A model generated the notes under the pieces. The model was given only the letters and a program-made list of their open reading frames with translations. It did no database searches and was not told the origin of the DNA. DNA of 64,000 bases from Desulfatiglans sp. (lineage in GTDB: Bacteria > Desulfobacterota > DSM-4660 > Desulfatiglandales > HGW-15): assembly GCA_012513605.1 (NCBI GenBank), contig JAAZBV010000085.1, positions 1 through 64,000 on the forward strand, written 5' to 3'. Made by a program: the position numbers and the translations under genes. Shown piece by piece: positions 41,805 to 51,742 of the stretch (position 1 is its first letter; every line of letters starts with the position of its first letter).

Positions 41805-42419
41805 TTACTTTGAAGTATAAAGAGCCGGAAATGGATTCAGCATACCAATCTCATCCCATGCCTTGCATCTTCTTATACCGGGCAGATACCCCGCGTATCT
41901 GTTCCATGGCCTGTCAAAGAGAATGACTTTTGTGTTCATTCTCTGATTTATAAACCTGGCCATATCAAGAGAATCCTCAACTGCAATGATAAACTCCATT
42001 TCAGAGAAACGATCAAGTGAAATAGCGATATTTCTATCTACAACAGCTCTTGAGTACTTATCAACCATTATGAATGAATCAAAGGGCACCTTATATCGCG
42101 AGAGCCATTCCAGGCTTGATTCATAGGTTGATGTAAGCCTGCCTGTTATAACTGATATCTCATACCCCAGCCCTGCCCATTTATTAAGCTCATCCAGCAC
42201 TCCTTCAAAAGGTTTAAGCTCCAGGATAATTTCAGGCTCATGAACAAGCCGGAAAAAATAGTCAAACTCATGATCAGTTAGTGAAAAGGATTTTTTCAGA
42301 TCAAATGTGGTTATGCTTTCAAAATCAACTATTCTGCCAAACTCCCGCTCTACTATCTCCACGTAGCGGCATGTGGTATCAGCTATAACATCATCCAGAT
42401 CTATGTAAATGGCCGGCAA
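41805..42419 (-). CDS. HAD-like 5'-nucleotidase-type phosphatase
   Basis: 204 residues. IYIDLDDVIADT gives the HAD nucleophile DxDD pattern; ISVITGRLTSTYESSLEWL is motif II; VVDRNIAISLDR and FIIAVEDSLDMARF supply the motif III/IV region. The overall form is like bacterial 5'(3')-deoxyribonucleotidase-related proteins. Substrate is not predictable; a nucleotide is likely. Co-transcribed with lolA (14 bases) and miaA. Confidence 0.75.
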   Translation of the reverse strand: MPAIYIDLDDVIADTTCRYVEIVEREFGRIVDFESITTFDLKKSFSLTDHEFDYFFRLVHEPEIILELKPFEGVLDELNKWAGLGYEISVITGRLTSTYESSLEWLSRYKVPFDSFIMVDKYSRAVVDRNIAISLDRFSEMEFIIAVEDSLDMARFINQRMNTKVILFDRPWNRYAGYLPGIRRCKAWDEIGMLNPFPALYTSK

Positions 42420-42433
42420 GGTTAAATCCTGAT

Positions 42434-43117
42434 TTATTCTTCTTCTATCACCCTGACACCATCCGGCACAGCAAACTCAAAGAAACCGGCCTCAAGCCCT
42501 TTCTTCTGTTCAAATGCACCGAGCTTGAACCTGGTAAGGTTGCCCGTGATATCAATTATCTCTATACGATTAATAATGTAATCCTTTTTTGAAACAAGTA
42601 TCTTGATATTATCTATCTCTTCCCATGTTTCATCAGGGATCAGGGTAAGTTCATAGTAGTCCGCCCCATCCGGTTCAAGGATGGAGACATTAAAGGTCTC
42701 CTCAGGATTTTTTAGCCCTGTAAAGATCATGCTGATTATGGATAAAGATCTCCCTATACTATCTATCTTTGATACAGTCTTCTTTTCAGGTTCATAGAAC
42801 CAGATTTTTTTTCCATTTGATATGACATACTCTATAACAGGCTCTTTCTGTTCTACCTTTAGCATATCAGGCTCTTTAAAAAAGAAGGTGCCTGACGCAA
42901 TATCAGAGCCCATGTCATCAAGCATTGCCATAGACCTGGTAAGTATCTTCCGCCGGTATGGAACGGACATGCCGGCTGAATATGGCCTGTGTGTTTCAAG
43001 AATCCTGTCCAGAACCTGGCTGACCTTTGTCTCTGCGCCTGTTACAGGTGAAATCAGCACAGTAAAAAGAATTAGTGAAATTACAGTTATTAATTTTGTA
43101 TATTTTAAATTTGCCAT
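42434..43117 (-). CDS. lolA: LolA-like outer-membrane lipoprotein carrier
   Basis: 227 residues. Signal peptide (LITVISLILFTVLISPVTGA). LolA pattern: SGTFFFKEPDMLKVEQKEPVIEYVISNGKKIWFYEPEKKTVSKID (in pieces), then ADYYELTLIPDETWEEIDNIKILVSKKDYIINRIEIID. Carries lipoproteins across the periplasm. Related family members lacking lipoprotein function exist (e.g. in lipid transport), but no second LolA is in view. The fold-back repeat at 43181-43270 separates it from ftsK. Confidence 0.75.
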   Translation of the reverse strand: MANLKYTKLITVISLILFTVLISPVTGAETKVSQVLDRILETHRPYSAGMSVPYRRKILTRSMAMLDDMGSDIASGTFFFKEPDMLKVEQKEPVIEYVISNGKKIWFYEPEKKTVSKIDSIGRSLSIISMIFTGLKNPEETFNVSILEPDGADYYELTLIPDETWEEIDNIKILVSKKDYIINRIEIIDITGNLTRFKLGAFEQKKGLEAGFFEFAVPDGVRVIEEE

Positions 43118-43180
43118 CAGAGTAAAACACTCCTTATAACTTATTTATTTTTTATCATTTTCTATTTAAAACAGTTTTTT

Positions 43181-43270
43181 GATCAGCTTATACTTTCAGC
43201 TTTCAGCAAAATACATTTAGAACAAAAAGTTAGCTGAAAGCTGAGAGCTGACAGCTGATCGCTGAAAGCT
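43181..43270. repeat. Fold-back of GCTGAAAGCTG-type repeats
   Basis: GATCAGCTTATACTTTCAGC at the left is answered by GCTGAAAGCTGAGAGCTGAC and AGCTGATC on the right. Same class as 32665-32773; a related CTCAAAGTTCAAAG run lies near 56868. It separates ftsK and lolA. Confidence 0.5.
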
Positions 43271-43275
43271 ATATA

Positions 43276-45483
43276 TTATTCCCTTCTTCCAAAAACATCC
43301 CTTGCCTTAACCCCATCAGAAGGGCCGACTATACCCTCCCTTTCCATGATCTCAATCATCCGTGCCGCCCTGTTATATCCCACCCTGAGCTTCCTCTGTA
43401 TCATGGAGATGGATGCCTGGCCGGACTTGATAACCATGTCAACGGCCATCTCATATTTTTCATCCTTTTCCAGCTCATCATCTATCTCCTCTTCATCCTT
43501 TGATACCTGTGCAACAATGGTTGAATCATAATCAGGTTTTAGCTGTGCCTTGATAAAGTCTGTCACCCTCTTTACCTCATCCTCTGATATATAGGCGCCA
43601 TGTATCCTTGTAAGCTTTCCTACACCGGGCGGCATAAAGAGCATGTCACCCTCGCCAAGCAGATGCTCGGCACCGTTTGTATCAAGGATGGTCCTTGAAT
43701 CCACCTTTGAGCTTACCTGAAAGGATATCCTTGTAGGAAAATTTGCCTTTATAATACCGGTAAGCACATCAACAGACGGCCTCTGTGTTGCTATTATAAG
43801 GTGGATACCTGCGGCCCTTGCCATCTGGGCAAGGCGTGTTATATATTCCTCCACCTCCCTTGTTGAAACCATCATGAGGTCTGCGAGTTCATCAATAATA
43901 AGAATAATATATGGGAGCGGCTCACCTAAGCCCTCATCGCCGCCAACAGCTGTTGCCTTTTTCTGTTTGATGATCTTTTTGTTATAGGCATCTATGTTTC
44001 TTACACCCCTGTCAGAGAGCAGCATGTAACGCCTTTCCATCTCCTGCACAGCCCATCTTAAGGCCCGCGTTGCCTCCTTGGGTTCTGTCACAACAGGGTG
44101 TAGAAGATGCGGGATATCTTTGTATACTGAAAGCTCTATCCGTTTAGGGTCTATCATAAGGAATTTCACTGCGTCAGGTGTCAGTTTAAAAAGCAGGCTG
44201 TTTATCATGGCATTAAGGGATACGCTCTTTCCTGTGCCTGTGGCCCCTGCAACAAGGAGATGAGGCATCTTTACAAGGTCTGTAATTACAGGTGTGCCTG
44301 TTATATCCATACCAAGGGCAATGGTAAGCCTGTTGTTAGAGTCCTTGAAATCATTAGAATTTAAGACCTCTTTAAGATAGACATGATCACGTTTGTTATT
44401 TGCTATCTCAATACCTATGGCGTCCTTTCCAGGGATAGGCGCCACAATGCGTACACTTGGGGCCCTTAAGGCAAGAGTGAGGTCATCAGCCAGGCTTGCC
44501 ACCTTGCTGATCTTTATACCCGGAGCCGGTTTATATTCATACATGGTAATAACAGGGCCTGGTGATATCTCAACAACCTCACCGTGTACGCCGAAGTCCT
44601 CAAGTTTTTTTTCAAGCCGCCTTGCATTCATCTCAAGGCTTTCCCTTTGAACCACTGCCCATTTATCTTTTGGAGGGTCATCAAGGAGCTCAGCGGTCGG
44701 CAGCCTGAAACCGGCCTTGTTCATAAAGGAAAAGGACTCCTGCTCAGGCTTTTTAACCTCTTCCTTTTTTGGTTCAATGATATTTACCTTTGCCTTGGGT
44801 TTGTTCTTTTCTACCTCTATAATTGTCTTTCTTACACGGCTTTTGCGGCTCTTTTCTATCTTTTTGGTCCGGTATTCTCTTATCTTTCTATATGTGAATA
44901 CCATCCACAGGAAGAGTTTTGATAGAAGCCAGCCAAATGATATGCGGGTACATATCATGAACGAGACAATGAAGATGGCATAGAGCAAAAGACCTGCGCC
45001 AAAATTGTTAAGCAACCCTGAAAAAAAATTCGCTACAAAATAACCCAAGAGCCCCCCGCTCCTGATGTCCCCTCCCCTGAACTCAACCATTCCCGGGGAT
45101 TGCAGGCTCATTATGCCTGAAAATGATATAAGCAGGATAATTACGGCAATTATGTATCCCAGAGGAGGGACAAGATGCCTTCCAGTTAAAGAGAGGAATG
45201 AGGCTATGAGGAACACTGCAACAAGCCAGAATGCAGAAAACCCGATCAGATGAAAGGAGTAACCTGATATATGGGACCCTATTGTCCCGAAAAGATTATG
45301 CACCTCCCCGCTGCTGCTTGTCCTGATCCAGAAAAGGGGGTCCTGGGTATGATAGGTGAAAAGACTCATACCAAGTATTAGGGAGAGGAGTAAAAAGACG
45401 ATCCCCCTGATCTCCTTCCTTATGGGAGCAAAATCCTTTGACATATAGTCTGTTTCTTTTGTTTTTTTATCCATTTTTCTCAT
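43276..45483 (-). CDS. ftsK: DNA translocase FtsK/SpoIIIE
   Basis: 735 residues. Four N-terminal membrane segments (~28-180), a Lys-rich linker (~195-250), the motor domain with Walker A GATGTGKS and Walker B IILIIDELADLM, plus the FtsK signature MIDPKRIELSVYKDIPHLLHPV, and the winged-helix gamma domain at the end (ASISMIQRKLRVGYNRAARMIEIMEREGIVGP, in pieces) that reads KOPS sites. It moves chromosome ends at the septum during division. The ATG overlaps the RNase J stop by four bases on the minus strand. Confidence 0.96.
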   Translation of the reverse strand: MRKMDKKTKETDYMSKDFAPIRKEIRGIVFLLLSLILGMSLFTYHTQDPLFWIRTSSSGEVHNLFGTIGSHISGYSFHLIGFSAFWLVAVFLIASFLSLTGRHLVPPLGYIIAVIILLISFSGIMSLQSPGMVEFRGGDIRSGGLLGYFVANFFSGLLNNFGAGLLLYAIFIVSFMICTRISFGWLLSKLFLWMVFTYRKIREYRTKKIEKSRKSRVRKTIIEVEKNKPKAKVNIIEPKKEEVKKPEQESFSFMNKAGFRLPTAELLDDPPKDKWAVVQRESLEMNARRLEKKLEDFGVHGEVVEISPGPVITMYEYKPAPGIKISKVASLADDLTLALRAPSVRIVAPIPGKDAIGIEIANNKRDHVYLKEVLNSNDFKDSNNRLTIALGMDITGTPVITDLVKMPHLLVAGATGTGKSVSLNAMINSLLFKLTPDAVKFLMIDPKRIELSVYKDIPHLLHPVVTEPKEATRALRWAVQEMERRYMLLSDRGVRNIDAYNKKIIKQKKATAVGGDEGLGEPLPYIILIIDELADLMMVSTREVEEYITRLAQMARAAGIHLIIATQRPSVDVLTGIIKANFPTRISFQVSSKVDSRTILDTNGAEHLLGEGDMLFMPPGVGKLTRIHGAYISEDEVKRVTDFIKAQLKPDYDSTIVAQVSKDEEEIDDELEKDEKYEMAVDMVIKSGQASISMIQRKLRVGYNRAARMIEIMEREGIVGPSDGVKARDVFGRRE

Positions 45484-47129
45484 ACTGGTATAATAATGGG
45501 CAGTATCAATGGTCCGCTGTCAACGACCCTGTAAAAATAACGTTTCAAAAGCCTTTTTATATCAGAACCTATATCTGACCACTCCATATGCTCAAGATTT
45601 TTAAATTCAGAAAGAAAATCCAGCACCTGCTGCCGTGCATCATCAAGTATGGTCCCGCACTCATCTTCAAATACAAAACCCCTTGAAATAATATCAGGCC
45701 CATAGAATATCTCGCCTGTCTGATCATCAATCACAAGAAGGACTATTACAACACCGTCACCTGCTAGCCTTAACCTGTCTCTTATGACTGTATCATCAAT
45801 ATCACCAAGCCCCTTGCCATCAACGAGCATCCTCCCTGTATGCACCTTTCCATCAAGCCATGCTTTTTCCTCTTCAAAACAGATGGTATCCCCGTTTTCA
45901 GCAAGTATCGTATTTTCAGAGGGGATGCAGGTAGACCTTGCAAGCTCTATATGTTTTACAAGATGCCTGTATTCACCATGCACCGGGATAAAATATTTTG
46001 GCCTTACCAGGTTGATTATAAGCTTTAATTCCTCCTGGTAGGCATGCCCTGATGAATGGATAGCTGACACCTTTTCATAAATAACCCTTGCGCCCCTTCT
46101 GTAAAGGTTATTTATTGTGGAGGTAATCGCCCTTTCATTACCCGGAATAAACCGGGAAGAGAGGATTATTGTATCACCATCTTTTATGATAACATCCTTA
46201 TGATTCCCGTTTGCCATCCTGGTTAAAGATGACATGGGTTCCCCCTGACTCCCTGTAGTAATTAAGGCGATCTCACGATCAGGATAATTTTTTATGGCCT
46301 TTTCCGCTATCTCTATCTGTTCAGGGATGTTCATCAGCCCCTGTTTAGCTGCAATGGCCGCATTGGCCTTCATACTTTTTCCGCTCAGGGCGATCTTTCT
46401 GCCATATTGCTGTGCCAGGTTAACTATCTGCTGTATCCTTGCGATATTAGAGGCAAAAACAGCAATTATCAGGCGTCCTTCAGAATGTCTGAATATATTC
46501 TCAAGGGTCTCTTTTACATCTGATTCGCTTAATGTATAGCCCTCACGTTCAACATTTGTGGAATCTGAAAAAAGCGCAAGGCAATTTTTCCCACCATAAT
46601 ATGAAAACCTGTTTATGTCAGTAAAATAACCATCTACAGGCCTGTGATCTATCTTGAAATCACCGGTGTGTATTATTATTCCTTCCGGTGTATCAATGGC
46701 AAGCCCTACTCCATCGATTATACTGTGATTTACCCTTATATATTCAATCTTAAAAGGGCCTATCTCCGACATATCACCCGGTTCGATTTTATTCAACAAT
46801 GCCTGTTCGGGTAATTCATACTCGGTAAGCCTGGACTTTAACAGCTCTATTGTAAAGTTAGTCCCGTAAACAGGGACATTCAGCACCTTTAACAGAAAAG
46901 GCATTGCGCCAATATGATCTTCATGCCCATGCGTAAGTATAACCGCCCTTACCCTTTCTTTGTTAAGGGTGAGATAACTGAAGTCAGGGATAACCATATC
47001 TATGCCAGGCATATAATCATCGGGGAACATCAGACCTGCATCTATTACAATAATATGCTGATCATATTCAATAACCATCATATTCAGTCCGATCTCTCCC
47101 ATCCCTCCAAGAGGTATTATCTTCAGCAT
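45480..47129 (-). CDS. rnj: Ribonuclease J
   Basis: 549 residues from the ATG at 47129. Metallo-beta-lactamase motifs: LTHGHEDHIGA, IIDGVGLAIDTPEGIIIHTGDFKID (in pieces), SDSTNVEREGYT; beta-CASP region with ASNIARIQQIVNLA, and IHSSGHAYQEELK with PKYFIPVHGEYRHLVKH. This is the full RNase J set: endo- and 5'-exonuclease for mRNA decay and rRNA processing. AGGGA is about six bases before the chosen start; a 19-residue longer form has no such site. Operon with ftsK. Confidence 0.95.
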   Translation of the reverse strand: MLKIIPLGGMGEIGLNMMVIEYDQHIIVIDAGLMFPDDYMPGIDMVIPDFSYLTLNKERVRAVILTHGHEDHIGAMPFLLKVLNVPVYGTNFTIELLKSRLTEYELPEQALLNKIEPGDMSEIGPFKIEYIRVNHSIIDGVGLAIDTPEGIIIHTGDFKIDHRPVDGYFTDINRFSYYGGKNCLALFSDSTNVEREGYTLSESDVKETLENIFRHSEGRLIIAVFASNIARIQQIVNLAQQYGRKIALSGKSMKANAAIAAKQGLMNIPEQIEIAEKAIKNYPDREIALITTGSQGEPMSSLTRMANGNHKDVIIKDGDTIILSSRFIPGNERAITSTINNLYRRGARVIYEKVSAIHSSGHAYQEELKLIINLVRPKYFIPVHGEYRHLVKHIELARSTCIPSENTILAENGDTICFEEEKAWLDGKVHTGRMLVDGKGLGDIDDTVIRDRLRLAGDGVVIVLLVIDDQTGEIFYGPDIISRGFVFEDECGTILDDARQQVLDFLSEFKNLEHMEWSDIGSDIKRLLKRYFYRVVDSGPLILPIIIPV

Positions 47130-47305
47130 AAAATTCCCTGTGATTTTTTTGAGGCATACCTTAATCTGAATGCAATTTTGAGTCAATACGATTTATGTTC
47201 CATAAATGGCTTGATTTCAGTTGAGCCAGTATGTATAGTTTTTAAAAAATAAATACTATATAATCCATAAAATATTAAACGCTTATTTTCTTGAAGGGAA
47301 TACAA

Positions 47306-47725
47306 ATGGCAAGTGTAAACAAAGTAATTTTATTAGGGAATCTGGGCGGAGAACCTGAAGTAAGATACACCCCGTCAGGAACAGCCGTTGCCAACTTCAG
47401 CCTGGCAACAAAAGAACAGTGGACTACCAAAGAGGGTAGCAAAGAGGAAAAAACTGAATGGCATAAGATAGTTGCATTCGGACGCCTTGGAGAGATCTGC
47501 GGTGAATATCTCCATAAAGGCAAACAGGTTTATATAGAAGGCAGAATACAGACAAAGGCCTGGGAAGACAAAGAAGGGGTAAAAAGATATACTACAGAGA
47601 TAATTGCCAGCACCATGCAGATGCTGAGTTCGGCACATAAAGAGGGTGATACTGCTGACAGGATGAATGAACGTCCTCCTGTTGAAGAGCCGATATCCAT
47701 CCCTGATGATGAGATACCATTTTAG
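47306..47725 (+). CDS. ssb: Single-stranded DNA-binding protein
   Basis: 139 residues. OB fold: [39 protein letters not shown] (in pieces), [33 protein letters not shown]; flexible linker and the acidic tail DDEIPF that docks partner proteins. AAGGGAA before ATG 47306. Followed by a bidirectional terminator. Confidence 0.96.
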   Translation: MASVNKVILLGNLGGEPEVRYTPSGTAVANFSLATKEQWTTKEGSKEEKTEWHKIVAFGRLGEICGEYLHKGKQVYIEGRIQTKAWEDKEGVKRYTTEIIASTMQMLSSAHKEGDTADRMNERPPVEEPISIPDDEIPF

Positions 47726-47735
47726 GTAAAAATAA

Positions 47736-47774
47736 ACCCGGATTAAATCTTTAACCTAAAGATATAATCCGGGT
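47736..47774. terminator. Bidirectional terminator between ssb and tatA
   Basis: ACCCGGATTA (47736-47745) pairs with TAATCCGGGT (47765-47774), with further pairing of AATCTTT/AAAGATA inside. AT-rich flanks on both sides. Confidence 0.75.
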
Positions 47775-47779
47775 AAATA

Positions 47780-47980
47780 TCACTCTTCGTCTTTTATCTT
47801 TTTTTCTTTCTTATCTTCGTCATCATAGGAGATCTCTTCAGGCTTATCGGTGGTGGCCTTTTTGAAATTTCTTATGCCCTTTCCGATTCCTGCACCTATT
47901 TCAGGGAGTTTTCCTGCACCGAAAATAATAAGAATTATTATCAGGATGATTATAAGTTCCGGCATGCCTATACCAAACAT
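47780..47980 (-). CDS. tatA: Twin-arginine translocase subunit TatA/TatE
   Basis: 66 residues. One membrane helix (~6-21, [21 protein letters not shown]), the amphipathic helix [15 protein letters not shown] and an acidic/Lys-rich tail ([14 protein letters not shown]). GGAGGA lies before ATG 47980; an ATG four codons earlier overlaps that site. Forms the protein-conducting oligomer for folded proteins such as those with twin-arginine signals (compare 8965). No tatB or tatC in view. Confidence 0.92.
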   Translation of the reverse strand: MFGIGMPELIIILIIILIIFGAGKLPEIGAGIGKGIRNFKKATTDKPEEISYDDEDKKEKKIKDEE

Positions 47981-48442
47981 CTTTTCCTCCATTTAAAGCG
48001 GCCACCATAGTGGCCTGAAATTGATAAGTCTGAACACCAAATGATAGAAATAAAATTTCAGAGAGCTGGAAAATAGCACCATCACCCATACAAGTCAAGA
48101 AACCCTGTATCCTGTTTTGATGAAATTTATTTTATCTGGTATTAATAAGGCGTTCGGATGAGAATTAAACAGGTTTATTTTTTGACGTATTAGCTAATTA
48201 CTGCTTATTAAATCAAACAGGCAAGTAAAGCAGAGGCGGGTTTATTAATATAATTTAAGCAATTAAATCATGAATTTAGCCATCTAATTTAAACTTAATC
48301 AATGGTCTTTTATCAAAATGTGTTTCAGGCATATTTCCTGCATGATCAGTAAAAAGCAGGCTCTATATTATTAAAAATGACTCATAATTTTACATATTAT
48401 AGTTAATTATTCAATGCTTGGGCTAATTTGCCTGGAGATTAA
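47981..48442. other. Intergenic region between tatA and the histidine kinase: no gene seen
   Basis: 460 AT-rich bases with no frame that looks coding and no clear hairpin terminator. It probably contains the divergent promoters of tatA and the kinase gene, but no clear match to a -35/-10 pair was found. Confidence 0.4.
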
Positions 48443-50512
48443 ATGTTGGATACAAATTTTCATAAACCATCCAATCCTTCGGATATGATATCACCGCAAA
48501 AAACAGAAGATGAAAAGGTAAAACAGGCATTAAGGGAGAGCGAAGAGAGATTCAGGCTTATATCTGAGACACTGCCAGTGGGTGTATTTGAAGCGGATGA
48601 AAACGGGTTGCTTTTATATACCAATACCAGGTGGCAGAATATATTCAGGCTCTCTTTAATGGAAAGCCTCACTGTTGACTGGCTGGAATTTTTTCATGAT
48701 GATGACAGGGAGAGTTTTTCAAGGGAATGGTCTGAATCTCTACAGGAGATTGCAAGTTATTCAAAGGAGTGCAGGATAATTCTTGATCAGTCTGAGACCC
48801 GCTGGATAAATGTAAAGTCTTCACCTGTTTTTTCTGATAAAGGGGTGAGGTATGTAGGTATAATAGAAGATATTACAGAAAGAAAAAAGACAGAGGAGGA
48901 ACTCCGGAAGGCAAAAGAGCTTGCCGAATCAGTGAATGAGGCAAAAAGCATATTTCTAGCCAACATGAGCCATGAGATAAGGACACCGATGAATGCAATA
49001 ATTGGTATGACCGGCCTTCTTATGGATACACCCCTTAATGAAGAGCAGAGGGATTTTGCCGAGATAGTCTCACACAGCGCACATTCACTATTAAACCTTA
49101 TAAATGATATCCTTGATTTTTCAAAGATCGAGGCAGGTAAACTTGAACTTGAAGATATAGACTTTGACCTCCACACCACTGTCGAAAGCGTTGCTGACAT
49201 GATGGCAATCAAGGCCCATGAAAAATCAATAGAGTTTTCATGCATAATACACCCTGATGTCCCCTCAAAACTGATAGGAGACCCTGGCAGGCTCCGGCAG
49301 GTTCTGACCAACCTGTCAGGCAATGCCATAAAATTTACTGCAATAGGCGGTGTTACAATAAGGGTATCTGTCACAGAAGAGCAGTTAACATCAGTAACCC
49401 TCCTTGTATCTATTGAAGATACAGGTATAGGTATCTCGCAGGAGGGGATAGACAGGCTTTTTAAATCATTTTCACAGGTAGATGCCTCCACAACCAGAAA
49501 ATATGGTGGAACCGGTCTCGGCCTTGCCATATCAAAACAGCTTGTAAAAAAGATGAATGGGGAGATAGGGGTAAAAAGCCAGATAAACAAAGGTTCTCAG
49601 TTCTGGTTTACAGGAATATTCAAGAAACAGCCTGGGGTAGCAGCAGAGATAACCATTCCGGGTGATGCTGTTAAATCAAAAAAAATACTTCTTGTTGATA
49701 AAAACGATTCAAGCAGGGAGAGCATAAGCACCCACATCTCTTCATGGGGATGCACCTATGAAGAGGCATCAACAGGGGCAGAGGCCCTGGAAAGACTTGA
49801 AATGGCTAAAATGGAAAAGAGGCCATTCCATATCTGTATAGTTGCCCAGATGCTTGATGACATGAACGGGGAAGAGCTTGGCAGGATTATCAAATCCAGG
49901 CCTGACCTGAAGGATATTTCTCTTATTCTTATCGCCTATTTCGGGCTCAGGGGAGATGCAAACCGCATCAAGGAGATAGGTTTTTCCGCTTACCTGCCAA
50001 AGCCTGTAAAACATTCGCAGCTCTTGAGCTGTCTTGAGGCGGTAATAGAAAACAGGGAGTATGCAAAGAAAGACCCTGAAAAAAAGGTGCTTGTAACAAG
50101 GTATTCTCTTCTTGATTCTGAGAAGCACAGTATTAAGATACTCCTTGCAGAGGATAACCCGGTTAACCAGAAGCTGGCCCTTAAACTCTTTGAAAAATTC
50201 GGATACAAGGCAGACCCGGCTAATAATGGTTACGAGGCCATTGAGGCGCTTAAAAAGAGCCCATATGATATTGTCTTCATGGATGTTCAGATGCCTGAAA
50301 TGGACGGGTTTGAGGCAACAGGGATCATACGTGACCCCGGTTCGGGCGTACTTGACCCTGACATACCCATTATAGCAATGACAGCCCATGCCATGAAGGG
50401 TGATGAACAGAAGTGCATTGCCCTGGGCATGAATGACTATCTCTCAAAGCCCATAGAGCCACAGATACTGCTGGAAAAATTAAAACACTGGTCAGGGATG
50501 ATCAATAAATAG
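48443..50512 (+). CDS. Hybrid histidine kinase: PAS-HisKA-HATPase-REC*-REC
   Basis: 689 residues, no membrane segment, so cytosolic. PAS domain (~33-145: [25 protein letters not shown]), HisKA with [14 protein letters not shown] (phospho-His H177), HATPase with [19 protein letters not shown] and GTGLGLAIS, then two receiver domains. The first (~430-550) reads [15 protein letters not shown], where the usual phospho-Asp position is Ala, so it is probably a non-phosphorylated pseudo-receiver. The second is canonical ([22 protein letters not shown]614; K in LSKPIEP). GGAGATT lies before the ATG. Signal and output unknown; no HPt domain or output regulator adjoins it. Confidence 0.92.
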   Translation: MLDTNFHKPSNPSDMISPQKTEDEKVKQALRESEERFRLISETLPVGVFEADENGLLLYTNTRWQNIFRLSLMESLTVDWLEFFHDDDRESFSREWSESLQEIASYSKECRIILDQSETRWINVKSSPVFSDKGVRYVGIIEDITERKKTEEELRKAKELAESVNEAKSIFLANMSHEIRTPMNAIIGMTGLLMDTPLNEEQRDFAEIVSHSAHSLLNLINDILDFSKIEAGKLELEDIDFDLHTTVESVADMMAIKAHEKSIEFSCIIHPDVPSKLIGDPGRLRQVLTNLSGNAIKFTAIGGVTIRVSVTEEQLTSVTLLVSIEDTGIGISQEGIDRLFKSFSQVDASTTRKYGGTGLGLAISKQLVKKMNGEIGVKSQINKGSQFWFTGIFKKQPGVAAEITIPGDAVKSKKILLVDKNDSSRESISTHISSWGCTYEEASTGAEALERLEMAKMEKRPFHICIVAQMLDDMNGEELGRIIKSRPDLKDISLILIAYFGLRGDANRIKEIGFSAYLPKPVKHSQLLSCLEAVIENREYAKKDPEKKVLVTRYSLLDSEKHSIKILLAEDNPVNQKLALKLFEKFGYKADPANNGYEAIEALKKSPYDIVFMDVQMPEMDGFEATGIIRDPGSGVLDPDIPIIAMTAHAMKGDEQKCIALGMNDYLSKPIEPQILLEKLKHWSGMINK

Positions 50513-50560
50513 ATATATCGATCCTGCTTGTTTGCATCCTTCTTCTTGCCTGATCATATC

Positions 50561-50588
50561 TTGACTCATAAAATGACCATGGTATAAT
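50561..50588 (+). promoter_or_regulatory. Promoter and likely autoregulatory site of the toxin-antitoxin pair
   Basis: TTGACT (50561-50566), 16-base spacer, TATAAT (50583-50588). AATGACCA occurs twice, in the spacer and just past the -10, and ACCATGGT is a palindrome next to the -10; these are likely binding sites of the antitoxin. Confidence 0.55.
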
Positions 50589-50623
50589 GACCACATTTAT
50601 ATGATATTTATAAGGGATGAAAA

Positions 50624-50857
50624 ATGGAAAATGCCGTATCAAAATCAAGATTCAAGCCAAATGCCTTGAAGTATTTCAGGCAGATAGAAGATACCGGTAA
50701 GGAATTGATAATAACCGATCGTGGTAAACCAAAACTGAAAATTGTTCCTTACAATAATGACCCGATGGAAACATTAAATTCACTTAGAAACACAGTTATT
50801 GAATATATAGATCCTCTCAAACCTGTTCTTGAAGAAGACTGGGAAACTCTGAAATGA
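50624..50857 (+). CDS. Phd/YefM-type antitoxin
   Basis: 77 residues. N-terminal DNA-binding half KSRFKPNALKYFRQIEDTGKELIITDRGKPKLKIVPY (in pieces), with the IITDRGKPKLKI strand typical of the Phd/YefM fold, and a C-terminal arm (ETLNSLRNTVIEY) that would fold on the toxin. Stop overlaps the toxin start (ATGA). It would repress its own promoter at 50561. Confidence 0.85.
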   Translation: MENAVSKSRFKPNALKYFRQIEDTGKELIITDRGKPKLKIVPYNNDPMETLNSLRNTVIEYIDPLKPVLEEDWETLK

Positions 50858-51249
50858 TAGTCCTGGATACTCATGTGTGGATATGGTGGATCAGTAATCC
50901 TGAAAAACTATCAAGCCCTGCAAAGAAAGCAATCAATAAAGCTGTAAAAGGAAAAAATATTTATATTTCGTCAATCAGTGCCTGGGAAGCAGCACTTCTC
51001 CATTTTAATAAAAGACTGGAGTTATCAATCGACTTTAATGAATGGATGGCTGCATCGGAAAGACTTCCTTTTATATCATTTATACCAATAGACAACCGTA
51101 TAGCTATAAAATCGGTTTCATTACCTGATCCTCTGCATAAAGACCCTGCTGACAGAATTATTATTTCAACTGCGATTACTCTTGGTGCTGCACTAGTCAC
51201 AAAGGATGATAAAATACTCAGTTATCCATACGTCGAAACAATATGGTAA
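50854..51249 (+). CDS. PIN-domain toxin (VapC-like)
   Basis: 131 residues. PIN fold: VLDTHVWIWW (D5), SAWEAALL (E45), DPADRIIISTAI (D100), LVTKDDKI (D118). Four acidic residues, complete active site; an RNase thought to cut tRNA or rRNA. Encoded directly behind its antitoxin. This is the PIN toxin type usually partnered by Phd-like antitoxins. Confidence 0.9.
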   Translation: MIVLDTHVWIWWISNPEKLSSPAKKAINKAVKGKNIYISSISAWEAALLHFNKRLELSIDFNEWMAASERLPFISFIPIDNRIAIKSVSLPDPLHKDPADRIIISTAITLGAALVTKDDKILSYPYVETIW

Positions 51250-51535
51250 TGTATTACAGTAAAAAAGAATAAGGGTTCATGGATTCCAGGGGTCAAAGGT
51301 CTGAGTTAAAAGACTATTGTAATAAATTTTAATGGATACCCTTGAAGGTGATTATCGTAGGGTGGCCTTTTACAGGCCTCTATTTTATTAATGACTATTT
51401 TTTCTCGTTCCAACTGTCCCCTTGGGAACAAAACTCTTTGACGCTCTGCGTCGATCTCCCTATATCACTGTTTCCTCTTTCCTATTTACTCTTTCCTGTT
51501 TTCTCTTTTCAATTTCCTGTTTACCGATTTCTGTC

Positions 51536-51721
51536 TTATGACTTCTGATTCTTATTTTTTCTGTCAGCAGGTATGGAAACAAACAGGTCTATTCTTACAA
51601 GCTCTCCCCTCTTTATCTCCATAGGACTCTTAAGAAGAATCCATTCACCATTACGCTCAACAGTATACTTAGATTCATACGAATAAATCTGTAAAAAGTG
51701 TAGGCCTGATAAACCTATCAC
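51536..51721 (-). pseudogene. Detached C-terminal piece of an alpha-2-macroglobulin-like gene
   Basis: The minus-strand frame reads YSYESKYTVERNGEWILLKS then PMEIKRGELVRIDLFVSIPADR and breaks off at KNKNQKS. The block GEW..L..P..I.RGELVR.DLF.S.PA.R is a late-domain signature of bacterial alpha-2-macroglobulins (YfhM type). It lies downstream on the same strand as the 52873-56727 gene, which ends before this domain, so the two are likely pieces of one ancestral gene separated by the BRO gene. Between 51250 and 51535 only CTCTTTCC-type low-complexity sequence is seen. Confidence 0.55.
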
Positions 51722-51742
51722 CTCATTACGTTGTTGAGTTTA

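Noticed and set aside
48787-49590. Minus-strand open frame of ~265 codons across the histidine kinase
   Set aside because: The plus strand carries HisKA and HATPase motifs here; the reverse frame has no recognisable domain.
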